From Streptomyces sp. NBC_01788 (GTDB lineage: Bacteria > Actinomycetota > Actinomycetes > Streptomycetales > Streptomycetaceae): a stretch of 64,000 bases of DNA. The DNA lies in the NCBI RefSeq assembly GCF_035917575.1, contig NZ_CP109090.1:4216001-4280000 (forward strand). The letters are read 5' to 3'. Within the stretch, counting starts at the first letter, position 1; each line of letters begins with the position of its first letter. This document shows positions 10,042 through 19,570 of the stretch, in pieces. The position numbers were made by a program, and so were the translations under genes. Below the pieces are notes generated by a model. It was not told where the DNA came from, made no database searches, and was given only the letters and a program-made list of their open reading frames with translations.

Positions 10042-10374
10042 ATGGTCTGGGGCATCGTCCTGGCGGTGATCGCGGTGCTGTGCGTGACCGCCGTGGCGGC
10101 GGGGCGCCGCAGGGCCCGCCGCGACCGGTTCGTCAAGTCGTACCGCGGCCGGCGCACCGGGTCGGGCGGCGGGGGGAGCGCGAGCGGCGGGGCTGCCGGC
10201 TGGTGGGCCGGGTCGGACGGCGGCGGTGGCTGTTCGTCCGGCGGCGGCCATCACTCGGGTGGGGGTCACTCGGGAGGGGGGCATCACTCGTGTGGGGGTC
10301 ACTCCTGCGGAGGGGGCTCCTCGTGCGGGGGCGGGTCGTCGTGCGGAGGCGGCGGATGCGGAGGAGGCAGCTGA
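10042..10374 (+). CDS. small membrane-anchored Gly/His/Cys-rich protein
   Basis: A 110-residue protein with one N-terminal membrane segment (residues 2-20, 'VWGIVLAVIAVLCVTAVAA'), a basic stretch (RRRARRDR), and then a glycine-rich tail with regularly spaced His and Cys (GGGHHSGGGH, SCGGGSSCGGG). The start ATG 10042 follows GGAGGGAGGGGG. The many His and Cys residues suggest metal binding on one face of the membrane, but low-complexity composition alone does not prove this. A strong hairpin follows at 10412-10456. Function unknown. Confidence 0.65.
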   Translation: MVWGIVLAVIAVLCVTAVAAGRRRARRDRFVKSYRGRRTGSGGGGSASGGAAGWWAGSDGGGGCSSGGGHHSGGGHSGGGHHSCGGHSCGGGSSCGGGSSCGGGGCGGGS

Positions 10375-10411
10375 CACGGGGCAGCCGAGCTCCGCGGGGG
10401 AAACCGCATCC

Positions 10412-10456
10412 GGGCCGGCGCCCGTCGGAGGCAGTCTCCGGCGGGCGCACCGGCCC
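10412..10456 (+). terminator. long hairpin after the Gly/His/Cys-rich gene
   Basis: The stem 10418-10430 pairs with 10436-10448 (one mismatch) and is extended by GGCCG and CGGCC outside a 2-base bulge. It sits 38 bases after the stop codon. The rest of the 340-base gap (10375-10714) contains no gene that I can support. Confidence 0.75.
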
Positions 10457-10714
10457 CGTTGCGCGACTCCTGTCACCTGCCGGCGTTGAACAGTTGAGCT
10501 GTGGGGCCCTCTGAGGGATGGAAACCGCACGAAGTTGGGTAAAAACCCTGTGGTGGAACCGCAGTTCGTGATTGCCTCTACCGACGCAGCCCCTCGGACG
10601 TCCCGCACACCCCCCTCCCGAGCTGGGCTGACCGGGCCGTCGTCCCCGTGTCCACCGGGGCGTGCCGGCCCGTTCCTCCCCTTCTTTTTCTTTGCGTGCT
10701 AGCGGAGCCGATCC

Positions 10715-11242
10715 ATGCTCACGACCCTGAACACCTCCTACACCGACACGCGTGCGGCCGACCTCGCCTGGGCCCTGGGACGCGAGCCGTTGCCCGCACT
10801 GGCCACCCTCGACCTCGAACCGGCCGGGGCCAAGCTCCAGTTGAGACTCCTCGGCGCGTCCCACCAGGTGCTCCTGGAGGAGGAGCGGGGAAGCTGTTCG
10901 GAGACCGTGGCGTGCATCCCGGGCTCCAGCACCCCGCTGCCGCTCGGCGTCGCCAAGCGGTCCGACGACTGGGAGTACGAGTTCGCCGCCCGCGTCGAGT
11001 TCCTCTCGCCGGGCTCGTTCACCGGCCGCGCCCAGGAGTTGCTGGCCCTCGTCTCCGAGCATCCGCACGGTCTGGCGGGTGTCTTCCCGGGCAGTCCGAA
11101 CGCGTTCACCGCGATGCTGGCGCAGTGGCACGACGGCCAGGTGCACTGGCGGACCTGGCACGCCTACCCGCAGGACGGCCAGTTGGTGGCGACCAGGACG
11201 AGGGTGGGGGTGCGTCGTTCCGCGTTGGCCGGAGCGAGTTGA
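10715..11242 (+). CDS. DUF2617 family protein
   Basis: A 175-residue protein of the actinobacterial DUF2617 family, recognisable by 'YTDTRAADLAWALGREPLP' at the start, 'ALVSEHPHGLAGVFPGSP' in the middle and 'WRTWHAYPQDGQLVATRT' near the end. No signal peptide or membrane segment; function unknown. It precedes the spermidine-synthase-like gene by 89 bases, and the two are neighbours in other Streptomyces as far as I recall. No strong Shine-Dalgarno sequence precedes the ATG. Confidence 0.8.
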   Translation: MLTTLNTSYTDTRAADLAWALGREPLPALATLDLEPAGAKLQLRLLGASHQVLLEEERGSCSETVACIPGSSTPLPLGVAKRSDDWEYEFAARVEFLSPGSFTGRAQELLALVSEHPHGLAGVFPGSPNAFTAMLAQWHDGQVHWRTWHAYPQDGQLVATRTRVGVRRSALAGAS

Positions 11243-11312
11243 GCGGGGGTAAACCTGCGAGGCACGTCAACTTCCTTTTCCACACGTGTGGGTGACGAGG
11301 CGTGCTGCTCCC

Positions 11313-11327
11313 GTGACGTAACGTCAC
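11313..11327. promoter_or_regulatory. 15-bp palindrome at the start of the spermidine-synthase-like gene
   Basis: GTGACGT-A-ACGTCAC is a perfect inverted repeat with a single central base, ending 4 bases before the GTG start codon at 11332. A protein bound here would cover the translation start or the promoter, so it is a candidate operator. Confidence 0.5.
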
Positions 11328-11331
11328 AGGG

Positions 11332-12963
11332 GTGATCGAACCGCACGCCCCGGCCCCGCCCGGCGCGGCGCCGCCCCTCGGCGGCCCCGCGCGACTGCCC
11401 GTCCGGCCGGGAACCGGCCGGTTCCTCGTCCTCGCGGGGGTGTTCGTCTGCGCGGCCTGCGGTCTTGTGTACGAGCTCGAACTCGTGGCGCTGGCCTCGT
11501 ACCTGATCGGCGACTCGGTCACCCAGGCGTCCATCGTGCTGTCCGTCATGGTGTTCGCGATGGGCATCGGCTCGCTCGCCGCGAAGCGGCTGCGCCGGCA
11601 CGCCGCCGTCGCCTTCGGCGCGATCGAGGCGACGCTCGCCCTGGTCGGCGGGTGCAGCGCCATGGCGTTGTACGCGGTGTTCGCCTGGACCGGCGGCTGG
11701 GGCGGTGTGTGGGCCAACGGCCCGCGCTGTCTGCTGGTCGCCTTCTCCCTGGCCATCGGCCTGCTGATCGGGGCCGAGGTGCCGCTGCTGATGGAGCTGA
11801 TCCAGCGGATCCGGCGCCAGGACGCGGGCGGCGCGGTCGCCGACCTGTTCGCGGCGGACTACGTGGGCGCGCTCGTCGGCGGACTCGCCTTCCCGTTCCT
11901 CCTGCTGCCGCTGCTCGGGCAGCTGACCGGGGCGCTGGTGACCGGCGCCGTCAACGCCGTGGCGGGCGGCGTGCTCGTCCTCGGCCTGTTCGCGCGGGAC
12001 CTGACCCCGCGCGGCCGCTGGCTGCTGATCGTCGCCAACCTCGCCGTGCTCGGCCTGCTCGCCTCGCTGACCGCCCTGGTCGGCGACTTCGAACGGGCCG
12101 CGCGGCAGGCGATGTACGGCGGGGACGTCCGGGTGGCGCTGCGGACCGGCGAGCAGGAGGTGGTCCTCACCGGCGGCACCCGGGGCCGTCCGCTGCGCCT
12201 GTACCTCGACGGGCGGCTGCGGGTCGGCGGCCGCGACGAACTCCGGTACCACGAGGCACTGGTCCACCCAGCGATGACCGGGCCGCACGCGCGGGTGCTG
12301 ATCCTCGGCGGCGGCGACGGCCTCGCCGCGCGCGAGGTGCTGCGGCACCCCGGCGTCGAGCGGGTGGACGTCGTCGAGCGCGACCCGGCCCTCGTACGGC
12401 TGGCGCGCGGTGACCCGGCACTGGCCCGGCTGGACGAGCACGCCTTCGACGACCGGCGGGTGCACGTGAGCATCGCGGACGCCTTCGACTGGCTGCGCGG
12501 GGCGCCGGCGGCGGCGTACGACGTGGTGATCGAGGACCTGCCCGATCCGGCCATCACGGCGAGTACGAAGCTCTACGCGCAGGAGTTCTACGGCCTGGCC
12601 CGGCGGGCCCTGGCACCCGGCGGGCGCCTGGTGGTGCACGCCGGACCGGTCTCCTCCCGGACCCGGGTGTTCTGGACGGTGGAGGCCACGGTCCGGGCCG
12701 CCGGGCTGCGTACGGTGCCGTACCGCGTGGACGGCCGTGCCGCCGGCGCCACCGGTCCCGACCCGACGGCCTCGCGCGCCCCGCGTGACTGGGGTTTCGT
12801 CCTGGCGTCCCGTATGCCGCCCGCCCTCCGTCTGGACCCGCGGGCCCCCGCTCCCCGCACGCTCACGCCGGAGTCGCTCACGGCGGCCGCCCGCGCGGCG
12901 GCCCGCACCCGTGTCCCGGGCCTTCCGCCCTCGACGCTGGTCCATCCCCGGTACACGGACTGA
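11332..12963 (+). CDS. membrane-fused spermidine synthase-like protein
   Basis: A 543-residue protein with an N-terminal membrane domain of about seven helices (residues 25-245; '[19 protein letters not shown]', '[17 protein letters not shown]') fused to a polyamine aminopropyltransferase domain (about 255-480). The latter shows the SAM-type nucleotide motif '[16 protein letters not shown]', acidic 'VVERDP' and the catalytic-loop region '[11 protein letters not shown]'. Such fusions are frequent in actinobacteria; whether they make spermidine is uncertain because the membrane part suggests transport or another methyl/aminopropyl transfer. The GTG start at 11332 directly follows a 15-bp palindrome. 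The last 60 residues are a Pro/Arg-rich tail. Confidence 0.85.
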   Translation: MIEPHAPAPPGAAPPLGGPARLPVRPGTGRFLVLAGVFVCAACGLVYELELVALASYLIGDSVTQASIVLSVMVFAMGIGSLAAKRLRRHAAVAFGAIEATLALVGGCSAMALYAVFAWTGGWGGVWANGPRCLLVAFSLAIGLLIGAEVPLLMELIQRIRRQDAGGAVADLFAADYVGALVGGLAFPFLLLPLLGQLTGALVTGAVNAVAGGVLVLGLFARDLTPRGRWLLIVANLAVLGLLASLTALVGDFERAARQAMYGGDVRVALRTGEQEVVLTGGTRGRPLRLYLDGRLRVGGRDELRYHEALVHPAMTGPHARVLILGGGDGLAAREVLRHPGVERVDVVERDPALVRLARGDPALARLDEHAFDDRRVHVSIADAFDWLRGAPAAAYDVVIEDLPDPAITASTKLYAQEFYGLARRALAPGGRLVVHAGPVSSRTRVFWTVEATVRAAGLRTVPYRVDGRAAGATGPDPTASRAPRDWGFVLASRMPPALRLDPRAPAPRTLTPESLTAAARAAARTRVPGLPPSTLVHPRYTD

Positions 12964-13055
12964 TCCGGCCCGCCGCCGGCGTGTGCGGTGCGCGGGGGAC
13001 GGGTTCTGGGCGAGGGGAGGGTAATCGGGAGCGGCACTGGGTACCCTCGGCTGAC

Positions 13056-14192
13056 ATGGAGCACGAGGTGTTCGTTCCGGTTCCGGCTCGGCTGCTGCGG
13101 AGGGCGCTCGCCGATCCGGCGCGGGTTGCCCGGGCGGTTCCCGGGCTCCAGCAGGACGCGGGCGGCGAGCCCGTCACCGGCCGGCTCAAGATGCGGATCG
13201 GCGGCCACTCCATCACGTACCGCGGCACGCTGCGTGTCCGCGCCCTCGACGAGGGTTCCTACGCCGTCGAGGGCGACGCGACGGAGTCCCGCGGCAGCGG
13301 ATCCGTGAAATTCACGCTCACGCTCCGCCTCCGCGACACCGACGGCGGCTCCACCGTCACCTTCGACGGCACGGCCACGGCCGAGGGGCGCGTCACCGAG
13401 CTGCCCCCGGACTCCGTACACGCCGCCACGACCCGCCTCCTGACCCGCTTCACGGAACACCTGTGCGCGGGCCCGGAGAAGCCGGAACCGGCCACCGCCG
13501 GGCCGGGTGACGCCGACTCGGGTGGCGCCGGGTCCGATGGCGCCGGGCCGGGCGTCGGAGAGCCGGAGGCCCCGCGGGCGGCCGGCGGTGACCGCCCCGC
13601 AACGGCTGCCGCCGGACCGGCCGACGCGGAGCGGGAGGACTCCGGGCCGGCTGCCGCCGACTCGGATCGCGGCGGGGAGCCGGAGGAGTCCGAGGCGGAA
13701 GGCTCCGAGTCGTCCGAGGGCGACGGGGGCGTGGAGCTGGCCGAGGAGGCGACCGAGGACTTCGCTCCGTCGGCGAGCGGGGACTTCGAGGCCGCACCGG
13801 ACGCGGACGACGCCCCGGCGCCGCCGCTCGGGGACGAGGGCGAGGCCCACCCGGCCGCACCGTCCGGGCGCGGTTCCCGCTTCGACGCCGATGTTCCGCC
13901 TTCCTCCCTCGACCCGTTGGCCGACGAGGAGGACGAGGACGACGAGCCCCCCGTCTCCGAGGACTTCGCCGAGACCGCCGAGCCGCCCGCCGAGGCGGCA
14001 CACGCCCGGCGGACGATGATCGGCCGCAGCGCCGAGGAGGTGGACCACGCCCCGCCCCGCGGCCGCTACGCCCCCGTCCCCGCGCCGCTCACCGTCTCAG
14101 CCGGCCCGACCCTCCGCTGGGCCGCGCCCGCCGCGGCGCTGATCGTGGCGTCGGTGATCGTCGTGGGCCGGGCTTTGAGGCGCCGCCGCTGA
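13056..14192 (+). CDS. membrane-anchored SRPBCC (CoxG/START-like) protein
   Basis: A 378-residue protein with an N-terminal SRPBCC domain (1-145; 'VFVPVPARLLRRALADPARV', 'ITYRGTLRVRALDEG', 'FDGTATAEGRVTELP') like the carbon monoxide dehydrogenase accessory protein CoxG and other lipid-binding-fold proteins. Residues 146-350 are an acidic, low-complexity linker rich in Asp, Glu, Ala and Pro. A single membrane helix ('AAPAAALIVASVIVVG') and a basic RALRRRR end form a C-terminal tail anchor, so the binding domain faces the cytoplasm. TACCCT at 13042-13047 lies 8 bases upstream of the ATG, suggesting a leaderless transcript. The gene's 3' end is the apparent source of the tandem repeats that follow. 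Confidence 0.75.
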   Translation: MEHEVFVPVPARLLRRALADPARVARAVPGLQQDAGGEPVTGRLKMRIGGHSITYRGTLRVRALDEGSYAVEGDATESRGSGSVKFTLTLRLRDTDGGSTVTFDGTATAEGRVTELPPDSVHAATTRLLTRFTEHLCAGPEKPEPATAGPGDADSGGAGSDGAGPGVGEPEAPRAAGGDRPATAAAGPADAEREDSGPAAADSDRGGEPEESEAEGSESSEGDGGVELAEEATEDFAPSASGDFEAAPDADDAPAPPLGDEGEAHPAAPSGRGSRFDADVPPSSLDPLADEEDEDDEPPVSEDFAETAEPPAEAAHARRTMIGRSAEEVDHAPPRGRYAPVPAPLTVSAGPTLRWAAPAAALIVASVIVVGRALRRRR

Positions 14193-14930
14193 GCGTGGCG
14201 TCGGCGCCACGCCTTCCGCCGGGCCGCTGGGCGGCGTCCCCGCGGCTTCGCGGCGCTGGCGTGCTCGCCCGCCGGTCCGAAGCTCGGTTGGGCGGCGCCT
14301 GCGGCGGGTTGGTCGTGGCGTCGGTGGTCGTGCCGCCGCTGAGCGTGGCCTCGGTGTCGCGCCTTCGGCCGGGCCGCTGGGCGGCGTCCCCGCGGCTTCG
14401 CGGCGCTGGCGTGCTCGCCCGCCGGGCCGAAGCTCGGTTGGGCGGCGCCTGCGGCGGGTTGGTCGTGGCGTCGGTGGTCGTGCCGCCGCTGAGCGTGGCC
14501 TTGGTGTCGCGCCTTCGGCCGGGCCGCTGGGCGGCGTCCCCGCGGCTTCGCGGCGCTGGCGTGCTCGCCCGCCGGGCCGAAGCTCGGTTGGGCGGCGCCT
14601 GCGGCGGGTTGGTCGTGGCGTCGGTGGTCGTGCCGCCGTTGAGCGTGGGCTTGGCGCCGCGTCTTCCGCCCTGCCGCTGAGCGGCATCCGCGTGGCTTCG
14701 AGGGGCTCGCGTCCTCGTCCGCTGGATCGGAGCTCGGTTGGGCTGGGCCTGCGGCGGGGTTGGTCGTGGCGGCGGTGGTTGTGGTGGGCGGCCTGAGGCG
14801 CCGCCGCTGAGCGTGGCCTCGGTGTCGCGCCTTCGGCCGGGCCGCTGGGCGGCGTCCCCGCGGCCTCGCGGCGCTGGCGTGCTCGCCCGCCGGGCCGAAG
14901 ATCCGTTGGACGGCGCCCGTGGGCGTCGGT
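14191..14930. repeat. about five tandem 150-bp repeats derived from the upstream gene end
   Basis: Units begin with GAGCGTGG at 14191, 14341, 14491, 14641 and 14809; the first three periods are exactly 150 bases, the fourth is 168. The two central units are nearly identical; the outer ones diverge. Each unit contains a copy of the coding end of the SRPBCC gene (CTCSGYTGGGCSGCGCC... to CGCCGCTGAGCG), including its stop codon in the same frame, plus about 100 bases of spacer. Long open frames on both strands across the array are a consequence of the 50-codon period and composition, not evidence of a gene. Confidence 0.85.
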
Positions 14931-15145
14931 GATCGGGTGACCGAGCCCTGAGCCGCAGCCGTTGGGCGGCGCTCGCGGCTTTGCGCTTTTGGTGCGGCGT
15001 CGCCGGCCGTTTCCGCCGGGTCCCTGCCGTTGGGCGTCGTGGGGCGGGCCCGCAGGCGCCGTCGCCGAGCGATGCCTCGGCTCGCCGTGCCGGCCTCTGC
15101 CCTTCCAGCCACCCGCGGCGCGAAACGCCTTCTTGATCCGGCCAG
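14931..15145. other. spacer between the repeat array and the epimerase gene
   Basis: G/C-rich sequence with degenerate remnants of the repeat (GTTGGGCGGCGCTCGCGG near 14962 and similar) and no supportable gene. It ends at the likely promoter of the epimerase gene. Confidence 0.4.
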
Positions 15146-15157
15146 TAGCCTCGTGGG

Positions 15158-15955
15158 GTGAGTAACGAAGACATCACGCTGACCGCGGGTGACGCGGAAG
15201 CGGTCGTGCAGCCGGGCAACGGCGGGCGCATCGGGAGTCTGCGCGTCGGCGGGCTCGAACTGCTCCGCCAGGGAGAGCGTTTCGGCTGCTTCCCGATGGT
15301 CCCCTGGTGCGGCAGGATCCGCGACGGCCGCTTCCGGGACGGCGCCGCCGTCCACCAGATGCCGCTCAACTCCCCACCGCACGCCATCCACGGCACCGCC
15401 CGCGACGGCGCCTGGCGCACCGCCCGCACCTCCGCCACCGAGGCGGTGATCACGTACGACCTCGTCGACCCCTGGCCCCACCCCGGCCGCGTCACCCAGG
15501 CCGTCACCCTGACCGAGGACGCCCTGACGTTGACGATCTCCGTGGAGACGTACGAGTCCTCCTTCCCGGCACAGATCGGCTGGCACCCGTGGTTCAACCG
15601 CACCCTCGGGGGCCCCGGCGCCCAGGACGCCCGCGTCGACTTCCGGCCCGCCTGGCAGGAGGAGCGCGGCGACGACCACCTGCCCACCGGCCACCGCGTC
15701 GAGCCCAAGCCAGGCCCCTGGGACGACTGCTTCGGCATGCCTGACGGAGTCGACGTCACGCTCACCTGGCCCGGACAGCTGGAGCTGAGGGTGACCAGCC
15801 GTGAGGAATGGGTCGTCGTCTACGACGAGCAGCAGGCCGCCGTGTGCGTGGAACCGCAGACCGGCCCGCCCAACGGCCTGAACACCCTTCCGCGCCTGGT
15901 CACCCCGCTGGAGCCGCTGGAGGCCTCGACGACCTGGACCTGGCACCGCGCTTAA
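15158..15955 (+). CDS. aldose 1-epimerase family protein
   Basis: A 265-residue member of the galactose mutarotase-like superfamily. Recognisable segments are 'PGNGGRIGSLRVGGLELL', the His-containing 'SPPHAIHGTARDGAW', 'QIGWHPWFNRTLG' and the closing 'VCVEPQTGPPNGLN', whose His and Glu residues carry out general acid/base catalysis in the family. It interconverts alpha and beta anomers of an aldose; the sugar is not known. TAGCCT at 15146-15151 sits 6 bases before the GTG start, so translation is probably leaderless. The gene ends 10 bases before pyrE and its stop codon overlaps the likely pyrE -10 element. Confidence 0.85.
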   Translation: MSNEDITLTAGDAEAVVQPGNGGRIGSLRVGGLELLRQGERFGCFPMVPWCGRIRDGRFRDGAAVHQMPLNSPPHAIHGTARDGAWRTARTSATEAVITYDLVDPWPHPGRVTQAVTLTEDALTLTISVETYESSFPAQIGWHPWFNRTLGGPGAQDARVDFRPAWQEERGDDHLPTGHRVEPKPGPWDDCFGMPDGVDVTLTWPGQLELRVTSREEWVVVYDEQQAAVCVEPQTGPPNGLNTLPRLVTPLEPLEASTTWTWHRA

Positions 15956-15958
15956 GCT
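15953..15958 (+). promoter_or_regulatory. candidate leaderless -10 element of pyrE
   Basis: TAAGCT begins with the epimerase stop codon TAA and lies 7 bases before the pyrE ATG, the spacing expected when transcription starts at the A of the start codon. No Shine-Dalgarno sequence is present. Confidence 0.45.
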
Positions 15959-15965
15959 GACTGTC

Positions 15966-16514
15966 ATGAGCGACGTTCGCGGCGAGCTGCTGCAGCAGAT
16001 CAAGGACAAGGCCGTGGTCCACGGCAGGGTGACGCTGTCGTCCGGTCTCGAGGCCGACTACTACATCGACCTGCGCCGCGTCACCCTCGACGGCGAGGCG
16101 GCCCCGCTGGTCGGTCAGGTGCTCCTGGACCTGACCGCCGACTTCGACTTCGACGCGGTGGGCGGCCTGACGATGGGCGCCGACCCCGTCGCGGCCTCGA
16201 TGCTGCACGCCGCCGCCGCGCGCGGTCGCAGACTGGACGCCTTCGTGGTCCGCAAGGCCGCCAAGGCGCACGGTATGCAACGGCGCGTGGAGGGCCCGGA
16301 GATCAGGGGCCGCCGCGTCCTGGTGGTGGAGGACACCTCCACCACGGGCGGCTCCCCGCTCACCGCCGTGGAGGCGGTCCGCGAGGCGGGCGCCGAGGTG
16401 GTCGCCGTGGCGACGATCGTCGACCGTGCCACGGGCGCCGCCGAGAAGATCACCGAGGGCGCCGGAGTGCCGTACGTCTTCGCGTACTCGAAGGACGACC
16501 TCGGACTGGACTGA
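15966..16514 (+). CDS. pyrE: orotate phosphoribosyltransferase
   Basis: A 182-residue enzyme that joins orotate to PRPP to give OMP, the fifth step of pyrimidine synthesis. The PRPP-binding motif is clear in 'RRVLVVEDTSTTGGSPL', and 'GRVTLSSGLEADYYIDLRR' is the conserved N-terminal segment. 'VRKAAKAHGMQRRVEG' carries the catalytic-loop lysines. Length is normal for the family. It is not with the other pyr genes here, which is usual in Streptomyces. The final codons run into a 15-bp tandem repeat that contains the stop codon. Confidence 0.95.
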   Translation: MSDVRGELLQQIKDKAVVHGRVTLSSGLEADYYIDLRRVTLDGEAAPLVGQVLLDLTADFDFDAVGGLTMGADPVAASMLHAAAARGRRLDAFVVRKAAKAHGMQRRVEGPEIRGRRVLVVEDTSTTGGSPLTAVEAVREAGAEVVAVATIVDRATGAAEKITEGAGVPYVFAYSKDDLGLD

Positions 16515-16600
16515 GCCGGACCGGACTGAGCCGGACCGGACTGAGCCGGACCGGACTGAGCCGGACCGGACTGAGCCGGACCGGACTGAGCCGGACCGGA
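16511..16600. repeat. six tandem 15-bp repeats spanning the pyrE stop codon
   Basis: CTGAGCCGGACCGGA occurs six times in a row from 16511, the first copy containing the pyrE stop TGA (16512-16514). Because 15 is a multiple of three, every unit places another TGA in the pyrE frame. The unit also pairs partly with itself (CCGG), so the array may fold or act as a terminator. Such arrays vary in copy number by slippage. Confidence 0.9.
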
Positions 16601-16791
16601 CCGGTTCGGACTGATACAGGGCAACCGGGACGGCACCGGGTCCGCACCGCGCGACCCGGTCGTCCACCGGTCGGGCAGGGTGTCCTACACATCAGGCAAC
16701 GTCTGCGAAGATGGGGCCGACGATGACGTCACTCCCTAGGTCAGGGCCGTAAGTACGCAGAACGCACCCCGCACATACAAGGAGCGGACAG

Positions 16792-17823
<1,032 letters not shown>

Positions 17824-17841
17824 CTCCCGCTCTCCCGCGAA

Positions 17842-17865
17842 GGTCCGGTGCCACGGCACCGGACC
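17842..17865 (+). terminator. terminator of fba
   Basis: GGTCCGGTGCC (17842-17852) pairs perfectly with GGCACCGGACC (17855-17865); the sequence then turns to CTTCGTCCGTTCC. It lies 19 bases after the fba stop codon. Confidence 0.8.
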
Positions 17866-17944
17866 CTTCGTCCGTTCCGGCAGCCCGCCGATCCGCCCGT
17901 CCGCCCGTCTGGCCCGGAGCCGGCCGGCGCGGGATGATCCCCTC

Positions 17945-19495
17945 ATGGCTGTCACCGCACAGCACGCCCCCGCCGTCAGGATCTCCAGCCCCACCGGCCG
18001 CTGGATCCTGCTCACCACCGTGCTCGGCTCCAGCATGGCCCTGCTGGACTCGACCGTCGTCAACGTCGCCCTGCCCCGCATCGGCCGCGACCTGGACGCG
18101 AACCTCGCCGCGCTGCAGTGGACGGTCAACGCCTACATGGTCACCCTGGCCGGCCTGATCCTCCTCGGCGGCTCACTCGGCGACCGCTACGGCCGCCGCA
18201 GGATCTTCGTGCTCGGTGTCGTCTGGTTCGCCTCCGCCTCCCTGCTGTGCGGCCTCGCCCCGAACGTGACCGTCCTGATCGCCGCCCGCGCCCTGCAAGG
18301 GATCGGCGGGGCCCTCCTCACCCCCGGCTCGCTCGCCCTCATCCAGGCCTCCTTCCACCCGGACGACCGGGGCAGGGCCGTCGGCCTGTGGTCCGGCTTC
18401 GGCGGCATCGGCGCGGCCGTCGGCCCGTTCCTCGGCGGCTGGCTGGTCGCCGGGCCCGGCTGGCGCTGGGTCTTCCTGCTCAACATCCCGGTGGCCCTGG
18501 TCTGCGCCCCCGTCGCCCTGCGCCACGTCCCCGAGTCCAGCGCCGCCACCGGCGGCACCTCCCCGTCCCAGCGCGGCCGGGAGCCCGGGAAAGGCGCCGC
18601 CCACGGCCGCTTCGACGTGCTGGGCGCGGCCCTCGGCGCCCTGTCCCTGGCCCTCGTGACGTACGCCCTGATCGAGGCCCGCCACGGCACCCTGGCCGTC
18701 GCCCTCACCGCCGCCGCGGGCGTGCTCGCCGCCGTCGCCTTCGTGTACGTGGAGAAGCACCGCGCCGATCCGATGGTGCCGCCGGACATCTTCGCCTCCC
18801 GCCAGTTCACCGCCGTCAACCTGGTCACCCTGTGCGTGTACGCGGCCTTCGGCGGCTTCTTCTTCCTCACCGCCCTGCAACTCCAGGTGGTGGCCGGTTA
18901 CTCACCGCTGAAGGCGGGCACCGCCCTGCTCCCGACCACCGTCCTCATGCTGCTGTTCTCGGCCCGTTCGGGCGCCCTCGCCGACCGCATCGGGCCGCGC
19001 CTGCCGCTCACCGTCGGGCCGTTGCTGTGCGCGGTGGCGATGCTGCTGATGCTGCGGGTCGGCAAGGGCGCGCACTACCTCACGGACGTGCTCCCGGCCC
19101 TGCTCGTCATGGGCGCGGGCATGGTCACCCTGGTCGCCCCGCTCACCGCCACCGTGCTCGCCTCGGTGGACACCTCCCGCGCCGGGCTGGCCAGCGGCAT
19201 CAACAACGCCGCCGCCCGCGCGGCCGGCCTGATCGCGGTGGCCGCGCTGCCGCTGCTGGCCGGGATGGGCCCCGAGGCGTACCGCTCGGCGGACGCCTTC
19301 GACGTCGCGTTCCGCCGGGCCATGCCGATCTGCGCGGCGGTCCTGGTGGTGGGGGCGGTCCTCGCCTTCGTCGCCGTCCGCCGCCCGGTCAAGGGCTGCC
19401 GCCGGCCCGAGTGCCGCACCCACGGCAGTGTGACGACACCGCCGCTGGAGACGGGCCGCGGAGGTGCGGCCCCCGGCACCGGTCCGGCTTCGTGA
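17945..19495 (+). CDS. DHA2-type MFS multidrug exporter
   Basis: A 516-residue membrane protein with about 14 transmembrane helices of the EmrB/QacA drug:proton antiporter group. Markers are 'GSSMALLDSTVVNVALPRIG' in the first helix (motif D1), 'GSLGDRYGRRRIFVLG' (motif A, loop 2-3) and 'GGALLTPGSLALIQASF' with 'GGIGAAVGPFLGGWL' (motif C). A charged loop of about 30 residues lies near residues 195-225. No TetR or MarR regulator is adjacent, so the substrate and control are unknown. No Shine-Dalgarno box is visible before ATG 17945. Confidence 0.9.
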   Translation: MAVTAQHAPAVRISSPTGRWILLTTVLGSSMALLDSTVVNVALPRIGRDLDANLAALQWTVNAYMVTLAGLILLGGSLGDRYGRRRIFVLGVVWFASASLLCGLAPNVTVLIAARALQGIGGALLTPGSLALIQASFHPDDRGRAVGLWSGFGGIGAAVGPFLGGWLVAGPGWRWVFLLNIPVALVCAPVALRHVPESSAATGGTSPSQRGREPGKGAAHGRFDVLGAALGALSLALVTYALIEARHGTLAVALTAAAGVLAAVAFVYVEKHRADPMVPPDIFASRQFTAVNLVTLCVYAAFGGFFFLTALQLQVVAGYSPLKAGTALLPTTVLMLLFSARSGALADRIGPRLPLTVGPLLCAVAMLLMLRVGKGAHYLTDVLPALLVMGAGMVTLVAPLTATVLASVDTSRAGLASGINNAAARAAGLIAVAALPLLAGMGPEAYRSADAFDVAFRRAMPICAAVLVVGAVLAFVAVRRPVKGCRRPECRTHGSVTTPPLETGRGGAAPGTGPAS

Positions 19496-19570
19496 GCCGT
19501 GGAAGGGGCCGTTCCGCTGCTGCCGGGATCGGCCGTCACCGACGACGGACCATGCATCAGACTGAACCCC

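Noticed and set aside
14195..14680. Plus-strand repeat frame (161 codons) in the same array
   Set aside because: Starts inside the first repeat right after the SRPBCC stop, has no ribosome binding site, and the units are better explained as copies of the gene end.
14066..16009. Long minus-strand frames with 50-residue repeats rich in Arg, Pro and Ala across the tandem array
   Set aside because: The repeats arise from the 150-bp DNA array, whose period is a multiple of three, so all frames stay open; no start signals and the frames run into the epimerase gene antisense.
16511..16600. Short tandem repeats resembling a small CRISPR array
   Set aside because: Units are contiguous with no spacers and only 15 bases long; they are a simple tandem repeat.
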